A stretch of DNA of 64,000 nt from Acidovorax sp. Leaf160 (GTDB lineage Bacteria; Pseudomonadota; Gammaproteobacteria; Burkholderiales; Burkholderiaceae_C), in the NCBI RefSeq assembly GCF_001424265.1, contig NZ_LMOV01000027.1, positions 124,001 through 188,000 of the forward strand, given 5' to 3'. The position numbers and the translations under genes are program-made. The stretch's first letter is position 1. The number at the start of each line of letters is the position of its first letter. This document shows, in pieces, positions 52,620 to 60,692 of this stretch. Below the pieces are notes generated by a model. That model worked only from the letters and a program-made list of their open reading frames with translations. It did not search any database and had not been told where the DNA came from.

Positions 52620-52657
52620 GCCGGAAAAAGAAAAGGCGCCGGGATCGCCGGCGCCTT
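52620..52657 (-). terminator. Minus-strand rho-independent terminator upstream of amtB
   Basis: A perfect 10-bp stem (AAGGCGCCGG / CCGGCGCCTT) with a 5-base loop at 52633-52657. On the minus strand it is followed by TTTTCTTTTT, a full terminator tail; on plus it has no T-run. No minus-strand gene ends just upstream of it, so it either ends an unannotated RNA or stops read-through from the GMC gene antisense to amtB. Confidence 0.75.
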
Positions 52658-52938
52658 GGAAAGGAATGCATCTCAAGGGGATGCTTGGGTCATGTCTTGT
52701 TGGAGTTGCTAGGGTTGTCTCCCCGGTCCCCTCGTCTTGCACGCCGGGGCGCGCTATCGAGTGCGTGGACTGTAACGGCGCGCACTGCGCTGGTGCATCA
52801 GTGGTTTCCCGCAGGTGGCGGGTGGCACGAAGCGCCGCGCAACGTCCCGAAAACGGGGCGAACGCGCACCGCAAAGGTTCGCGGCCCCTTCTTGGCATGC
52901 GATATGCGAGGGCTCCGCTGTCACACGGAGTCATACCA

Positions 52939-54318
52939 ATGCACCAGGCAGCAAGGCGGCTGATCGGACCGAGGGCACGGAAGGCGGCGGCAAGCACGGC
53001 CGCACTGGCGGGCAGCGCATGGATCGGCGCCGCGGTGGCGCAGACCGAGGCGGCCGCCAGCGCGGCGCCGGCACTCGTGCGGCCGGGGCTGGTGACGGTG
53101 TCGTCGCTCAGCGGCGCGGACACCGCCTGGATGATGACCGCCACGGCGCTGGTGCTGCTCATGACGCTGCCGGGCGTGGCGCTCTTCTATGCCGGCATGG
53201 TGCGGCGCAAGAACGTGCTCAACACCCTGGCCTGCGTGGTGGCCATCGCTGCGCTGGTCAGCCTGCTGTGGTTTGCGGGCACCTACTCGTGGGCCTTCAC
53301 GCCCGGCTCCGCATGGTGGGGCGGGCAGGCGCGGGTCGGCTTCGGCGGGCTGGACTTCGACCTGGCGGGTGGCCTGGTCGCGGTGAGCCACATCGCACCG
53401 CACATCCCGGAGTCCGTGTACGCCCTGTACCAGCTCACCTTCGCCGTCATCACCGCCGCGCTGGTGGTCGGCGCCTTCGTCGAGCGCATGCGCTTCGCCG
53501 CCATGCTGGTGTTCATCGGGCTCTGGTCCGCGCTCATCTACACGCCCATCGCACATTGGGTGTGGGAGCCGGGCGGCTGGCTGGCGCGCATGGGGGTGCT
53601 CGACTTCGCGGGCGGCTCCGTCGTGCACGTCAACGCCGGCATGGCGGGCCTGGCCTGCGCCTGGTACCTGGGCCCGCGCCGCGGCTACGGGCGCGAGGCG
53701 TTCGAGCCCTACAACCTCGGCTTCACCATGGCGGGCGCGGCGCTGCTCTGGGTGGGCTGGTTCGGCTTCAATGCGGGCTCCGCCGTGGCGGCGGACGGCC
53801 GGGCGGGCCTGGCGATGGTCACGACGCACATCGCCGCCGCGGCGGGGGCCATGTCGTGGATGCTGACCGAGGCGCTGCTGCGCGGCCGTGCGTCGCTGCT
53901 GGGGCTGTGCTCCGGCCTCGTCGGCGGGCTGGTCGCCATCACGCCGGCCGCCGGCTTCGTCACGCCGCTGTCGGCGCTGTGCATCGGCCTGGCGGCGGGG
54001 CTGGCCTGCTACTGGGGCGCGACCGGCATCAAGCGGCTGCTGCGCGTGGACGATTCGCTCGACGTCTTCGGCGTGCACGGCATCGGCGGCATCGTCGGTT
54101 CGTTGCTCACCGGCCTGCTGGCCGACCCGCGCATCGGCGGCGTCAGCGGCAGCGTGGTCACGCAGGCGCTGGGCGTCGGCGCCGTCATGGCTTTCAGCCT
54201 GGCGGGCACGGCGCTGCTGCTCTGGCTGGTGGACGCCGCCCTGGGCCTGCGCGTGCCCGAGCGCGACGAGCTGGCCGGGCTGGACCTGGCGCTGCACCGC
54301 GAGCGCATCGGCGGTTGA
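52939..54318 (+). CDS. amtB: Ammonium transporter AmtB
   Basis: 459 residues from ATG 52939, with GGAG eight bases upstream; longer in-frame openings to 52666 lie in the leader. A signal sequence (GSAWIGAAVAQ) precedes eleven membrane helices. The signature DFAGGSVVHVNAGMAGLA carries the first pore His and HGIGGIVGSLLTG the second. It conducts ammonium across the inner membrane. The usual glnK partner is not adjacent. A 103-residue gene follows 31 bp downstream and may be co-transcribed. Proximity to arginase and an amino-acid importer suggests a nitrogen-supply theme. Confidence 0.95.
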   Translation: MHQAARRLIGPRARKAAASTAALAGSAWIGAAVAQTEAAASAAPALVRPGLVTVSSLSGADTAWMMTATALVLLMTLPGVALFYAGMVRRKNVLNTLACVVAIAALVSLLWFAGTYSWAFTPGSAWWGGQARVGFGGLDFDLAGGLVAVSHIAPHIPESVYALYQLTFAVITAALVVGAFVERMRFAAMLVFIGLWSALIYTPIAHWVWEPGGWLARMGVLDFAGGSVVHVNAGMAGLACAWYLGPRRGYGREAFEPYNLGFTMAGAALLWVGWFGFNAGSAVAADGRAGLAMVTTHIAAAAGAMSWMLTEALLRGRASLLGLCSGLVGGLVAITPAAGFVTPLSALCIGLAAGLACYWGATGIKRLLRVDDSLDVFGVHGIGGIVGSLLTGLLADPRIGGVSGSVVTQALGVGAVMAFSLAGTALLLWLVDAALGLRVPERDELAGLDLALHRERIGG

Positions 54319-54349
54319 GCGCGCACCGCCGCAATCCCAGAGGACTTCC

Positions 54350-54661
54350 ATGCGACACAGTGAACGACTCGCCATCGCGGCCCATCTGCATGTGCTGCTG
54401 CGCCGCAAGACCGGGCGCGTGACCGACACCGAATGGATGGCCGCCGACAGGGCCTATGCGCTCGAGATCGTGCGCTTCTCCCGCGAGCGCGCCCAGAGCG
54501 ACGGCCTGCCCGAGCTGAACGAATGGGCCGACAAGCTGGAGGCGGCCACCTACCAGGCCGCCGCCGCGCCCGCCCCGCGGCGCCCGCTGGCGCAGGCCCT
54601 GGCGCCGCAGCCCCCGGAGCGGCCGCCGGTGCCCGACCGCTACGTGGGCGGCATCCGCTGA
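54350..54661 (+). CDS. Small hypothetical protein downstream of amtB
   Basis: 103 residues from ATG 54350, preceded by AGAGGA. The first 65 residues are helical and charged (RHSERLAIAAHLHVLLRRK, then GRVTDTEWMAADRAYALEIV); the last 35 are Pro/Ala-rich and end PDRYVGGIR. No family is recognised. The short spacing to amtB and good ribosome site support a real gene. A regulator or peripheral partner of AmtB is one idea, without direct evidence. Confidence 0.65.
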   Translation: MRHSERLAIAAHLHVLLRRKTGRVTDTEWMAADRAYALEIVRFSRERAQSDGLPELNEWADKLEAATYQAAAAPAPRRPLAQALAPQPPERPPVPDRYVGGIR

Positions 54662-54695
54662 GCGGCCGGCGCGCCCGTCCGGGCGGGCATTCCCA

Positions 54696-54731
54696 CCATT
54701 GCCGCCATTGCGGCCATTGCCGCCATTGCCG
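54696..54731. repeat. Four tandem copies of the 9-mer CCATTGCCG
   Basis: The unit CCATTGCCG is repeated four times, with one copy reading CCATTGCGG, in the 88-bp gap between the amtB-linked gene and the convergent GMC gene. Length change by slippage is likely. Confidence 0.8.
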
Positions 54732-54749
54732 CCAGTCTCGGCGCTCCGA

Positions 54750-56435
54750 CTACCTCGCGTCGGCGCGGATCCACTCCGCCGCCTTCTCCGCCATCATCAG
54801 CGTGGGCGAGTTGGTGTTGCCGCTGGTGATGGTGGGCATGGCGCCCGCATCGACCACGCGCAGCCCCGCAATGGTGCCGCCCCGCCCGTCGCGCACCCGC
54901 AGGCGCGAATCCAGCACCGCCATCGGGTCGCCGTCCCGTCCCATGCGGGTGGTGCCCACCGGGTGGAAGATGGTGGTGGCGATGTCGCCCGCCAGCCGGG
55001 CCAGGTCTTCGTCGCTCTCGTACTGCGGGCCGGGCTTCCATTCGGTGGGCTCGTAGCGGGCCAGCGCCGGCTGGGCGGCGATGCGGCGCGTGACGCGCAG
55101 GCTGTCGGCCGCCACCTGGCGGTCTTCGGGGGTGCTGAGGTAGTTGGGCGCGATGGCCGGCCCCTGGCGGAAGTCCGCGCTCTTGATGCGGACCGTGCCG
55201 CGGCTGGTCGGGTTCAGGTTGCACACGCTGGCCGTGAACGCCGGGAAGGCATGCAGCGGTTCGCCGAAAGCCTCCAGCGACAGCGGCTGCACGTGATATT
55301 CCAGATTGGCGTAGGGCTGGCTGGGGCTGCTGCGGGTGAAGGCGCCCAGCTGCGAGGGCGCCATGCTCATCGGGCCGCTGCGCTTGAGGGCGTATTCGAG
55401 GCCAATCTTCGCTTTGCCCAGCCAGCTGCCCGCCAGCACGTTGAGCGTGGGCACGTGGTTGACCTTGTAGACCGCGCGGATCTGCAGGTGGTCCTGCAGG
55501 TTGCCGCCCACGCCGGGCAGGTCGGCCACCGCGTCGATGCCGTGCCGGGCGAGCAGCTCTGCCGGGCCGATGCCCGAGAGCTGCAGCAGCTGCGGGGAGT
55601 TGACGGCGCCGGCACTCAGCACCACCTCGCGCATGGCATGGGCCTGCACCATCTCGTCGCCCGTCCACACCTCCACGCCGGTGCAGCGGCGGCTGCCGTC
55701 ACCTTGCGTCTCGATCAGCAGCCGGGTCGCTTGCGCGGCGGTCCACATCTCGAAGTTGGGCCGGCCGTAGCAGGTGGGGCGCAAGAAGGCCTTGGCGGTG
55801 TTCCAGCGCCAGCCGGCCTTCTGGTTGACCTCGAAATAGCCCACGCCCTCGTTGTCGCCGCCGTTGAAATCGTCGGTGGCCGGAATGCCCGCCTGCTGCG
55901 CGGCCTGTGCGAAGGCGTCCAGCACGTCCCAGCGCAGGCGCTGCTTTTCCACCCGCCATTCGCCCAGTCCCCCGGTGGTCTTGCTGCCGTGCAGCTGGCG
56001 GAAGCGTTCGCTCGCGGTGTCCGGTTTGTCCAGGCGCCAGTGGTCTTCGTGGCGGCGGAAGGCAGGCAGCACGTTGTCCCAGCGCCAGGTGTCGTCGCCG
56101 GTGGCCTGGGCCCACTGGTCGTAGTCGCGCGCCTGGCCGCGCATGTAGATCATGCCGTTGATGCTGCTGCAGCCGCCCAGCGTCTTGCCGCGCGGGTAGC
56201 GCAGGCTGCGGCCGTTCAGGCCGGCCTCGGGCTCGGTGTGGTAGAGCCAGTCGGTGCGCGGGTTGCCGATGCAGTAGAGGTAGCCGACCGGGATGTGGAT
56301 CCAGTGGTAGTCGTCCTTGCGGCCGGCCTCGACGAGCAGCACGCGGTAGCGCCCACCCGAGCTCAGGCGGTTGCAGAGCAGGGCGCCGGCCGTGCCGCCG
56401 CCGATGATGATGTAGTCGAAAGTGGTGTCGCTCAT
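54750..56435 (-). CDS. GMC family FAD-dependent oxidoreductase (choline dehydrogenase-like)
   Basis: 561 residues from ATG 56435; the in-frame start at 56540 adds a Pro/Arg-rich stretch encoded by a polypurine tract and is rejected. The FAD-binding Rossmann motif IIIGGGTAGALLCNRL opens the protein, then GGCSSINGMIYMRGQ and the second GMC signature (SAGAVNSPQLLQLSGIGP). The catalytic His lies in TIFHPVGTTRMG and a His/Asn near NTNSPTLMMAEK. It oxidises a primary alcohol with FAD. Choline is only one option, since no betB or betI is adjacent. Confidence 0.93.
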   Translation of the reverse strand: MSDTTFDYIIIGGGTAGALLCNRLSSGGRYRVLLVEAGRKDDYHWIHIPVGYLYCIGNPRTDWLYHTEPEAGLNGRSLRYPRGKTLGGCSSINGMIYMRGQARDYDQWAQATGDDTWRWDNVLPAFRRHEDHWRLDKPDTASERFRQLHGSKTTGGLGEWRVEKQRLRWDVLDAFAQAAQQAGIPATDDFNGGDNEGVGYFEVNQKAGWRWNTAKAFLRPTCYGRPNFEMWTAAQATRLLIETQGDGSRRCTGVEVWTGDEMVQAHAMREVVLSAGAVNSPQLLQLSGIGPAELLARHGIDAVADLPGVGGNLQDHLQIRAVYKVNHVPTLNVLAGSWLGKAKIGLEYALKRSGPMSMAPSQLGAFTRSSPSQPYANLEYHVQPLSLEAFGEPLHAFPAFTASVCNLNPTSRGTVRIKSADFRQGPAIAPNYLSTPEDRQVAADSLRVTRRIAAQPALARYEPTEWKPGPQYESDEDLARLAGDIATTIFHPVGTTRMGRDGDPMAVLDSRLRVRDGRGGTIAGLRVVDAGAMPTITSGNTNSPTLMMAEKAAEWIRADAR

Positions 56436-56750
56436 GGCGGGCGGAAGAGGGGGCGGAAGACGGAAAGGAAAAGGCGGGCGGAAAGAAAAGATGGGGCGGC
56501 AGGCGGAGCGCCGGGCGAGGGGCGCCCTGGCCGCTGCCATTGTGCGGAACGCCGCTGGCCTGTCGATAGGGGAATGGCGTATTGCTATTAATTCAATAGC
56601 ATTAAGTGCTTATGGGTCGGTCGCCCCAGGCCTTTTGTGATGGTTTTTTCAAGCTCCGGCACGGCGAGCCGCTGCCCGGCGCCCCGGCGGCGCGGCGCGC
56701 GACTTTGGCTGACGTGGCAAGCTGTTGCACTCAGCTACGATCCCGCACCG
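56436..56750. other. 315-bp intergenic region with polypurine tract and repeat copy D
   Basis: No coding sequence is supported. Bases 56436-56515 are almost wholly purine on plus (a G/A-rich tract), which makes the GMC mRNA leader pyrimidine-rich and without a Shine-Dalgarno. The TTGCTAT repeat copy D follows at 56582-56613. The right part should hold the promoter of the Mla operon. Confidence 0.6.
56582..56613 (+). repeat. Dispersed TTGCTAT-type hairpin repeat, copy D
   Basis: Reads TTGCTATTAATTCAATAGC followed by ATTAAGTGCTTA. The perfect arms GCTATT / AATAGC flank AATTC. It is the clearest of four copies in the window. Confidence 0.65.
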
Positions 56751-57875
56751 ATGACCGACCGCCAACCCAGCATCACCCGCACCGACGCGCCAGAAGGGCC
56801 GTCCGCCGTGCTGCACGGGCGCTGGGGCGCGGCGGAGCTGGGTGAGCGGCGCCGCTGGCGCAAGCTCTCCGCGCAGCTGGCCGAATCGCCGGCAGCCGCC
56901 GGCCTGGGCTGGGACCTGCGCGAGCTGGACTGGCTCGACCACGTGGGCGCCCAGCTGCTCTGGAACCACTGGGGCCGCGACTGGCCCGAGCGCATCGCGC
57001 TGACCGATGCGCAACGCGACATCCTCCAGCGCATCGAGGAGTTCAGCACCGAGGAAGCGCCCGCCGAGCGCTGGAGTCTCGCCGAGCAGGTCGACACGCT
57101 CGGCGCCAAGGTGATGCACGGCGTCGGCCACGGCCGCGACCTGCTCACGCTGATCGGCCAGCTGGTCATCGACCTCCTGCGCCTCGTGCGCAACCCGCGT
57201 CTCATGCCCTGGCGCGATGTGTCGGGCCACCTCTACAGCATGGGCGCCACGGCGCTGCCCATCACCGCGCTGGTGGGTTTCCTGATCGGCGTGGTGCTGG
57301 CCTACCTGATGAGCCTGCAGCTGCGCCAGTTCGGCGCGGAATCGTTCATCGTCAACATCCTGGGCATCTCGCTGATCCGCGAACTGGGCCCCATGCTGGG
57401 CGCCATCCTGGTGGCCGGCCGCTCGGGCTCGGCCATCACCGCGCAGATCGGCGTGATGCGGGTGACCGAAGAGCTGGACGCCATGCGCGTCATGGGCATC
57501 GCCCACGGCCTGCGGCTGGTGCTGCCGCGCGCGGTGGCGCTGGGCATCGCCATGCCGCTGATCGCGCTGTGGACCACGCTGGCCGCGCTGGGCGGCGGCA
57601 TGCTGGCGGCCGACGTCGCCATGGGCATCTCGCCCGCCTATTTCGTGCAGGCGCTGCCGGCCGCCGTGGCGCCGTCCAACCTGTGGATGGCGATGGCCAA
57701 GTCCGCCGTGTTCGGCGTCGCCATCGCGCTCATCGGCTGCCACTGGGGCCTGCGGGTCAAGCCCAACACCCAGAGCCTGGGCCAGGGCACGACGGCCTCG
57801 GTGGTGAGCTCCATCACCATGGTCATCGTGGTGGATGCGCTCTTCGCCATCGGCTTCAAGAACCTCGGGATCTGA
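56751..57875 (+). CDS. mlaE: MlaE-type lipid ABC permease with N-terminal STAS-like domain
   Basis: 374 residues from ATG 56751. The C-terminal 260 residues are an MlaE permease: FLIGVVLAYLMSLQLRQFGAE, then ISLIRELGPMLGAILVAGRSGSAI and MRVTEELDAMRVMGI. The N-terminal 110 residues (from SAVLHGRWGAAELG through LGWDLRELDWLDHVGAQLLWNH) have the strand/helix layout and the xLDxxGxxLL core of a STAS domain, the fold of the separate MlaB protein. So MlaB and MlaE appear fused. It moves phospholipid or another lipid between the inner and outer membranes. It heads an operon with mlaF, mlaD and a lipoprotein gene. Confidence 0.92.
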   Translation: MTDRQPSITRTDAPEGPSAVLHGRWGAAELGERRRWRKLSAQLAESPAAAGLGWDLRELDWLDHVGAQLLWNHWGRDWPERIALTDAQRDILQRIEEFSTEEAPAERWSLAEQVDTLGAKVMHGVGHGRDLLTLIGQLVIDLLRLVRNPRLMPWRDVSGHLYSMGATALPITALVGFLIGVVLAYLMSLQLRQFGAESFIVNILGISLIRELGPMLGAILVAGRSGSAITAQIGVMRVTEELDAMRVMGIAHGLRLVLPRAVALGIAMPLIALWTTLAALGGGMLAADVAMGISPAYFVQALPAAVAPSNLWMAMAKSAVFGVAIALIGCHWGLRVKPNTQSLGQGTTASVVSSITMVIVVDALFAIGFKNLGI

Positions 57876-57885
57876 GCCAGACGCC

Positions 57886-58779
57886 ATGACCGACGACGCC
57901 CGCCTGTCCCACCCCATTCCCGATCCGGCCCCCGGTCCGGCCACGGCCGCGCCCGCGCCGCCGCCCGCCGATGCGCCGGCCGTGGTCGAGGTCAAGGGCC
58001 TGGCCACCGTGTTCGGCAAGGGCGACGAAGCCTTCACCGTGCACAAGAACCTGGACCTCACCGTGCAGCGCGGCGAGATCCTCTCGGTGGTCGGCGGCTC
58101 GGGCACCGGCAAGACGGTGCTGATGCGGCACATCCTCGGGCTGACGCAGCCCACCGAGGGCAGCGTCACCGTGCTGGGGGAGCCCGCGGCGCGGCTCACC
58201 GCCCGGGGCGCGGCCAGCCGGGTGGGCATGCTGTTCCAGCAGGGTGCGCTGTTTTCGGCCTTCAACGTGCGCGACAACATCGCCTTCGCGCTGCGCGAGC
58301 AGGGCACGCTGCCCCAGCGGCTGGTGTGCGATGCGGCCATGGTCAAGCTGCAGATGGTGGGCCTCAAGCCCGAGCACGCCACCCGCATGCCGGCCGATCT
58401 GTCGGGCGGCATGATCAAGCGCGTGGCGCTGGCGCGCGCGCTCATCATGGACCCGCCGCTCTTGATCCTGGACGAGCCCACCGCCGGGCTCGACCCGAAC
58501 AGCTCCGACGACTTCTGCGAGCTGCTGCGCGAGCTGCACGCCTCGCTCGGGCTCACCGTGATCATGGTCACGCACGACCTGGACACGATCTTCGCGCTCT
58601 CCACCCGCGTGGCCGTGCTGGCGGAAAAGCGCGTGATCGCCAGCGGCACGCCGCAGGAGGTGGCGCAGGTCGACCATCCCTTCATCCACCAATTCTTTCT
58701 CGGCGAACGCGGCCGGCGCGCCATGGCCCCGGCGCCCGTGGCGGCACCCGCATCGCCAGACACTTCCAAGGACGACTGA
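57886..58779 (+). CDS. mlaF: MlaF-type lipid ABC transporter ATPase
   Basis: 297 residues, start 10 bp after the mlaE stop. Walker A is GGSGTGKT, signature LSGGMIKRVALARAL, Walker B LLILDEPTAGLDPNSS, and the His switch MVTHDLDTI. The LSGGM and GTGKT forms are typical of the Mkl/MlaF group. The first 40 residues are a Pro/Ala-rich extension. It powers lipid transfer together with MlaE and MlaD. Its stop overlaps the mlaD start by 1 bp (TGATG). Confidence 0.95.
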   Translation: MTDDARLSHPIPDPAPGPATAAPAPPPADAPAVVEVKGLATVFGKGDEAFTVHKNLDLTVQRGEILSVVGGSGTGKTVLMRHILGLTQPTEGSVTVLGEPAARLTARGAASRVGMLFQQGALFSAFNVRDNIAFALREQGTLPQRLVCDAAMVKLQMVGLKPEHATRMPADLSGGMIKRVALARALIMDPPLLILDEPTAGLDPNSSDDFCELLRELHASLGLTVIMVTHDLDTIFALSTRVAVLAEKRVIASGTPQEVAQVDHPFIHQFFLGERGRRAMAPAPVAAPASPDTSKDD

Positions 58780-59765
58780 TGGAAAACAAGTCACATGCAC
58801 TCGCAGCGGGCATCTTCGTGGTGGTCGTGGCGGCGCTGCTGGCCGGCCTGGGCCTGTGGCTCACGCGCGACCGCACCGACTACACGCTCTATGAGCTGTC
58901 CAGCAAGGACAGCGTCAGCGGCCTGCAGCCGGAGGCGGCCGTGCGCTACAAGGGCGTCGCCGTGGGCAAGGTTACGCGCATCGGCTTCGACCCCAAGATG
59001 GCGGGCAACGTGCTGATCCGCATCGCCGTGAACGAATCGGCCCCCATCTCGCCGACCACCTTCGCCCAGCTGGGCTACCAGGGCGTCACGGGCCTGGCGC
59101 ACATCCAGCTCGACGATGCCGACGCGCCCATCCAGCCGCCGCCCCCCGGTGACAGCGGCCTGCCGCGCCTGACGCTGAAAAGCTCCTCCTTCAGCCAGAT
59201 CGCCGAGCAGGGGCCCGCCATCCTCGCGCAAGTGCAGGAGGCCACCGAGCGCATCAACAAGCTGCTGGGCGACGAGAACCAGGCGCGCCTGGCGCTGACG
59301 CTGGACAACCTGGCCAAGGCCGCCGGCAGCGCCAACACGCTGGTGCAGCGCATCGACAACACCGTCGCCACCAAGCTCGACCCGGCGCTGGCCACCGTGC
59401 CGGCGGTGGCGCAGGACGCCCGTGCCACGCTGCAGTCCCTGCGCACGGCGGGTGACAACGCCGCCGCCGCCGCGGGCGAGGTGCGCAGCGCCGTCGCCAA
59501 GCTGAGCGTGGAGGGCGGGCCGATCGACAAGATCGCCGACAGCTCGCAGTCGCTGTCCGACGCGGCCGACCGCTTCGGCCGGGTGTCGCTGCCGCGCCTG
59601 AACAACGCGGCCGACGAAGCCGCCCGCGCCGCGCGCCGACTGGGCCGCACAGCCAGCGGCATCAGCGACAACCCGCAGTCGCTCATCTACGGCAACGGCA
59701 GTGCCTCGGCCGGCCCGGGCGAACCCGGCTTCGTGCCGCCGACCCGCCTGGCACCTGCGCCGTGA
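58779..59765 (+). CDS. mlaD: MlaD-type MCE-domain lipid-binding protein
   Basis: 328 residues. One N-terminal membrane helix (AAGIFVVVVAALLAGLGLWL) anchors a periplasmic MCE domain (about residues 35-115; VSGLQPEAAVRYKGVAVGKVTRIGFDP). A long helical region with heptad character runs to the Pro-rich C-terminus (about 150-310). MCE proteins form hexameric rings that carry lipid across the periplasm. This form is longer than E. coli MlaD (183 residues), because of the C-terminal helical tail, as in many betaproteobacteria. Third gene of the operon. Confidence 0.95.
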   Translation: MENKSHALAAGIFVVVVAALLAGLGLWLTRDRTDYTLYELSSKDSVSGLQPEAAVRYKGVAVGKVTRIGFDPKMAGNVLIRIAVNESAPISPTTFAQLGYQGVTGLAHIQLDDADAPIQPPPPGDSGLPRLTLKSSSFSQIAEQGPAILAQVQEATERINKLLGDENQARLALTLDNLAKAAGSANTLVQRIDNTVATKLDPALATVPAVAQDARATLQSLRTAGDNAAAAAGEVRSAVAKLSVEGGPIDKIADSSQSLSDAADRFGRVSLPRLNNAADEAARAARRLGRTASGISDNPQSLIYGNGSASAGPGEPGFVPPTRLAPAP

Positions 59766-59815
59766 AGCCCGGCCGGCAGCAGAACGCAACTTTCCCGAGA
59801 GTGGAGTCAACCCGC

Positions 59816-60550
59816 ATGCTTACTATCAAAAACAGAGCAGGTCGCGCTGATGGAATGGGCACTGGAGGCATCATCGGCTTGTGTCTTGCGGCGGCACTGG
59901 CCGGCTGCTCCGTGCTGCCCACGCCGCCCACCCGGGCGGAGGTGTACGACTTCGGGCCCGGGCTGACCGTTTTCCAGCCGAACGCCGCCGCCCCTGCGGG
60001 CCAGGCCGCGCAGGCCACGCTGACGCCCGGCAGCGCCCCGGCCAGCACCGGCATGCGGGTACCGGTGGCGCTGGCCGAGGTCGCCACCACCGGCGTGCCG
60101 GAAGGCAGCACGGCCGTGCTGTACCGCCTGGCCTATGCCAACGCCCAGCACCTGCGCCCCTACACCCAGGCCCGCTGGAGCCAGCCGCCCGCGCAGCTGG
60201 TGCAGCAGGCCCTGCGCGACCAGATGGGCCAGCGCCGCGCCGTGCTGCTGGGCGAGGAAGGCATCGCCCAGCTGCTGGACGATGGCCGCCCGCCGCTGGT
60301 GGTGCGCGTGCAGCTGGAGGAATTCAGCCAGGTCTTCAGCGCCCCCGCCAGCAGCGGCGGGTTGGTGCGGCTGCGCATCTCGCTGGGTGAATCGACCACG
60401 GCCGGCGAGAAGCTCGTCGCGCAGCGCGTCTTCACCGTGCAACGCCCCGCCGCCACGGCCGACGCGGTCGGCGGCACGCGGGCGCTGGCCGAAGCCACGG
60501 CGCAGGCCGCGGCCGACGTGGAGCAGTGGCTGGAGCAGCTGGGCCGCTGA
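59816..60550 (+). CDS. ABC-type transport auxiliary lipoprotein (PqiC-like)
   Basis: 244 residues from ATG 59816, with GGAG about nine bases upstream; an in-frame GTG at 59762 overlaps the mlaD stop. The signal and lipobox (LCLAAALAGC) give a lipid-anchored protein. The body (YDFGPG, then VPVALAEV, YRLAYANAQHLRPYTQARW, LVQQALRDQM) matches the ABC_trans_aux/PqiC type that associates with MCE systems at the outer membrane. It completes the MlaE-MlaF-MlaD set and likely docks the MCE ring to the outer membrane. Confidence 0.85.
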   Translation: MLTIKNRAGRADGMGTGGIIGLCLAAALAGCSVLPTPPTRAEVYDFGPGLTVFQPNAAAPAGQAAQATLTPGSAPASTGMRVPVALAEVATTGVPEGSTAVLYRLAYANAQHLRPYTQARWSQPPAQLVQQALRDQMGQRRAVLLGEEGIAQLLDDGRPPLVVRVQLEEFSQVFSAPASSGGLVRLRISLGESTTAGEKLVAQRVFTVQRPAATADAVGGTRALAEATAQAAADVEQWLEQLGR

Positions 60551-60692
60551 ACGTCCGCAGCGGCGTCCACCCTCGGGGCGCCGTCGTCCGGCAATGGCGC
60601 CTTGGCGGCAAGGGCCTCGCGAGCCGGTCACAATCCCGGAGTCCTGGCCGCCCCCCGGTGGCCCGCCTTCTGCATCTTCGGGAGTCTTTCCA

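Larger units (their letters stand above)
52483..52938. other. 456-bp intergenic region upstream of amtB
   Basis: No protein-coding gene is supported here. The region holds the TTGCTAT repeat copy C (52516-52541) and a strong minus-strand terminator (52633-52657). The stretch 52658-52938 has a small hairpin (GCATC / GATGC near 52668-52684) and a C/A-rich strand when read on minus. The amtB ribosome site GGAG lies at its right end. The left end contains the divergent promoter of the TauE/SafE gene. Confidence 0.6.

Noticed and set aside
53283-53537. Small minus-strand frame within amtB
   Set aside because: No ribosome site and antisense to conserved AmtB helices.
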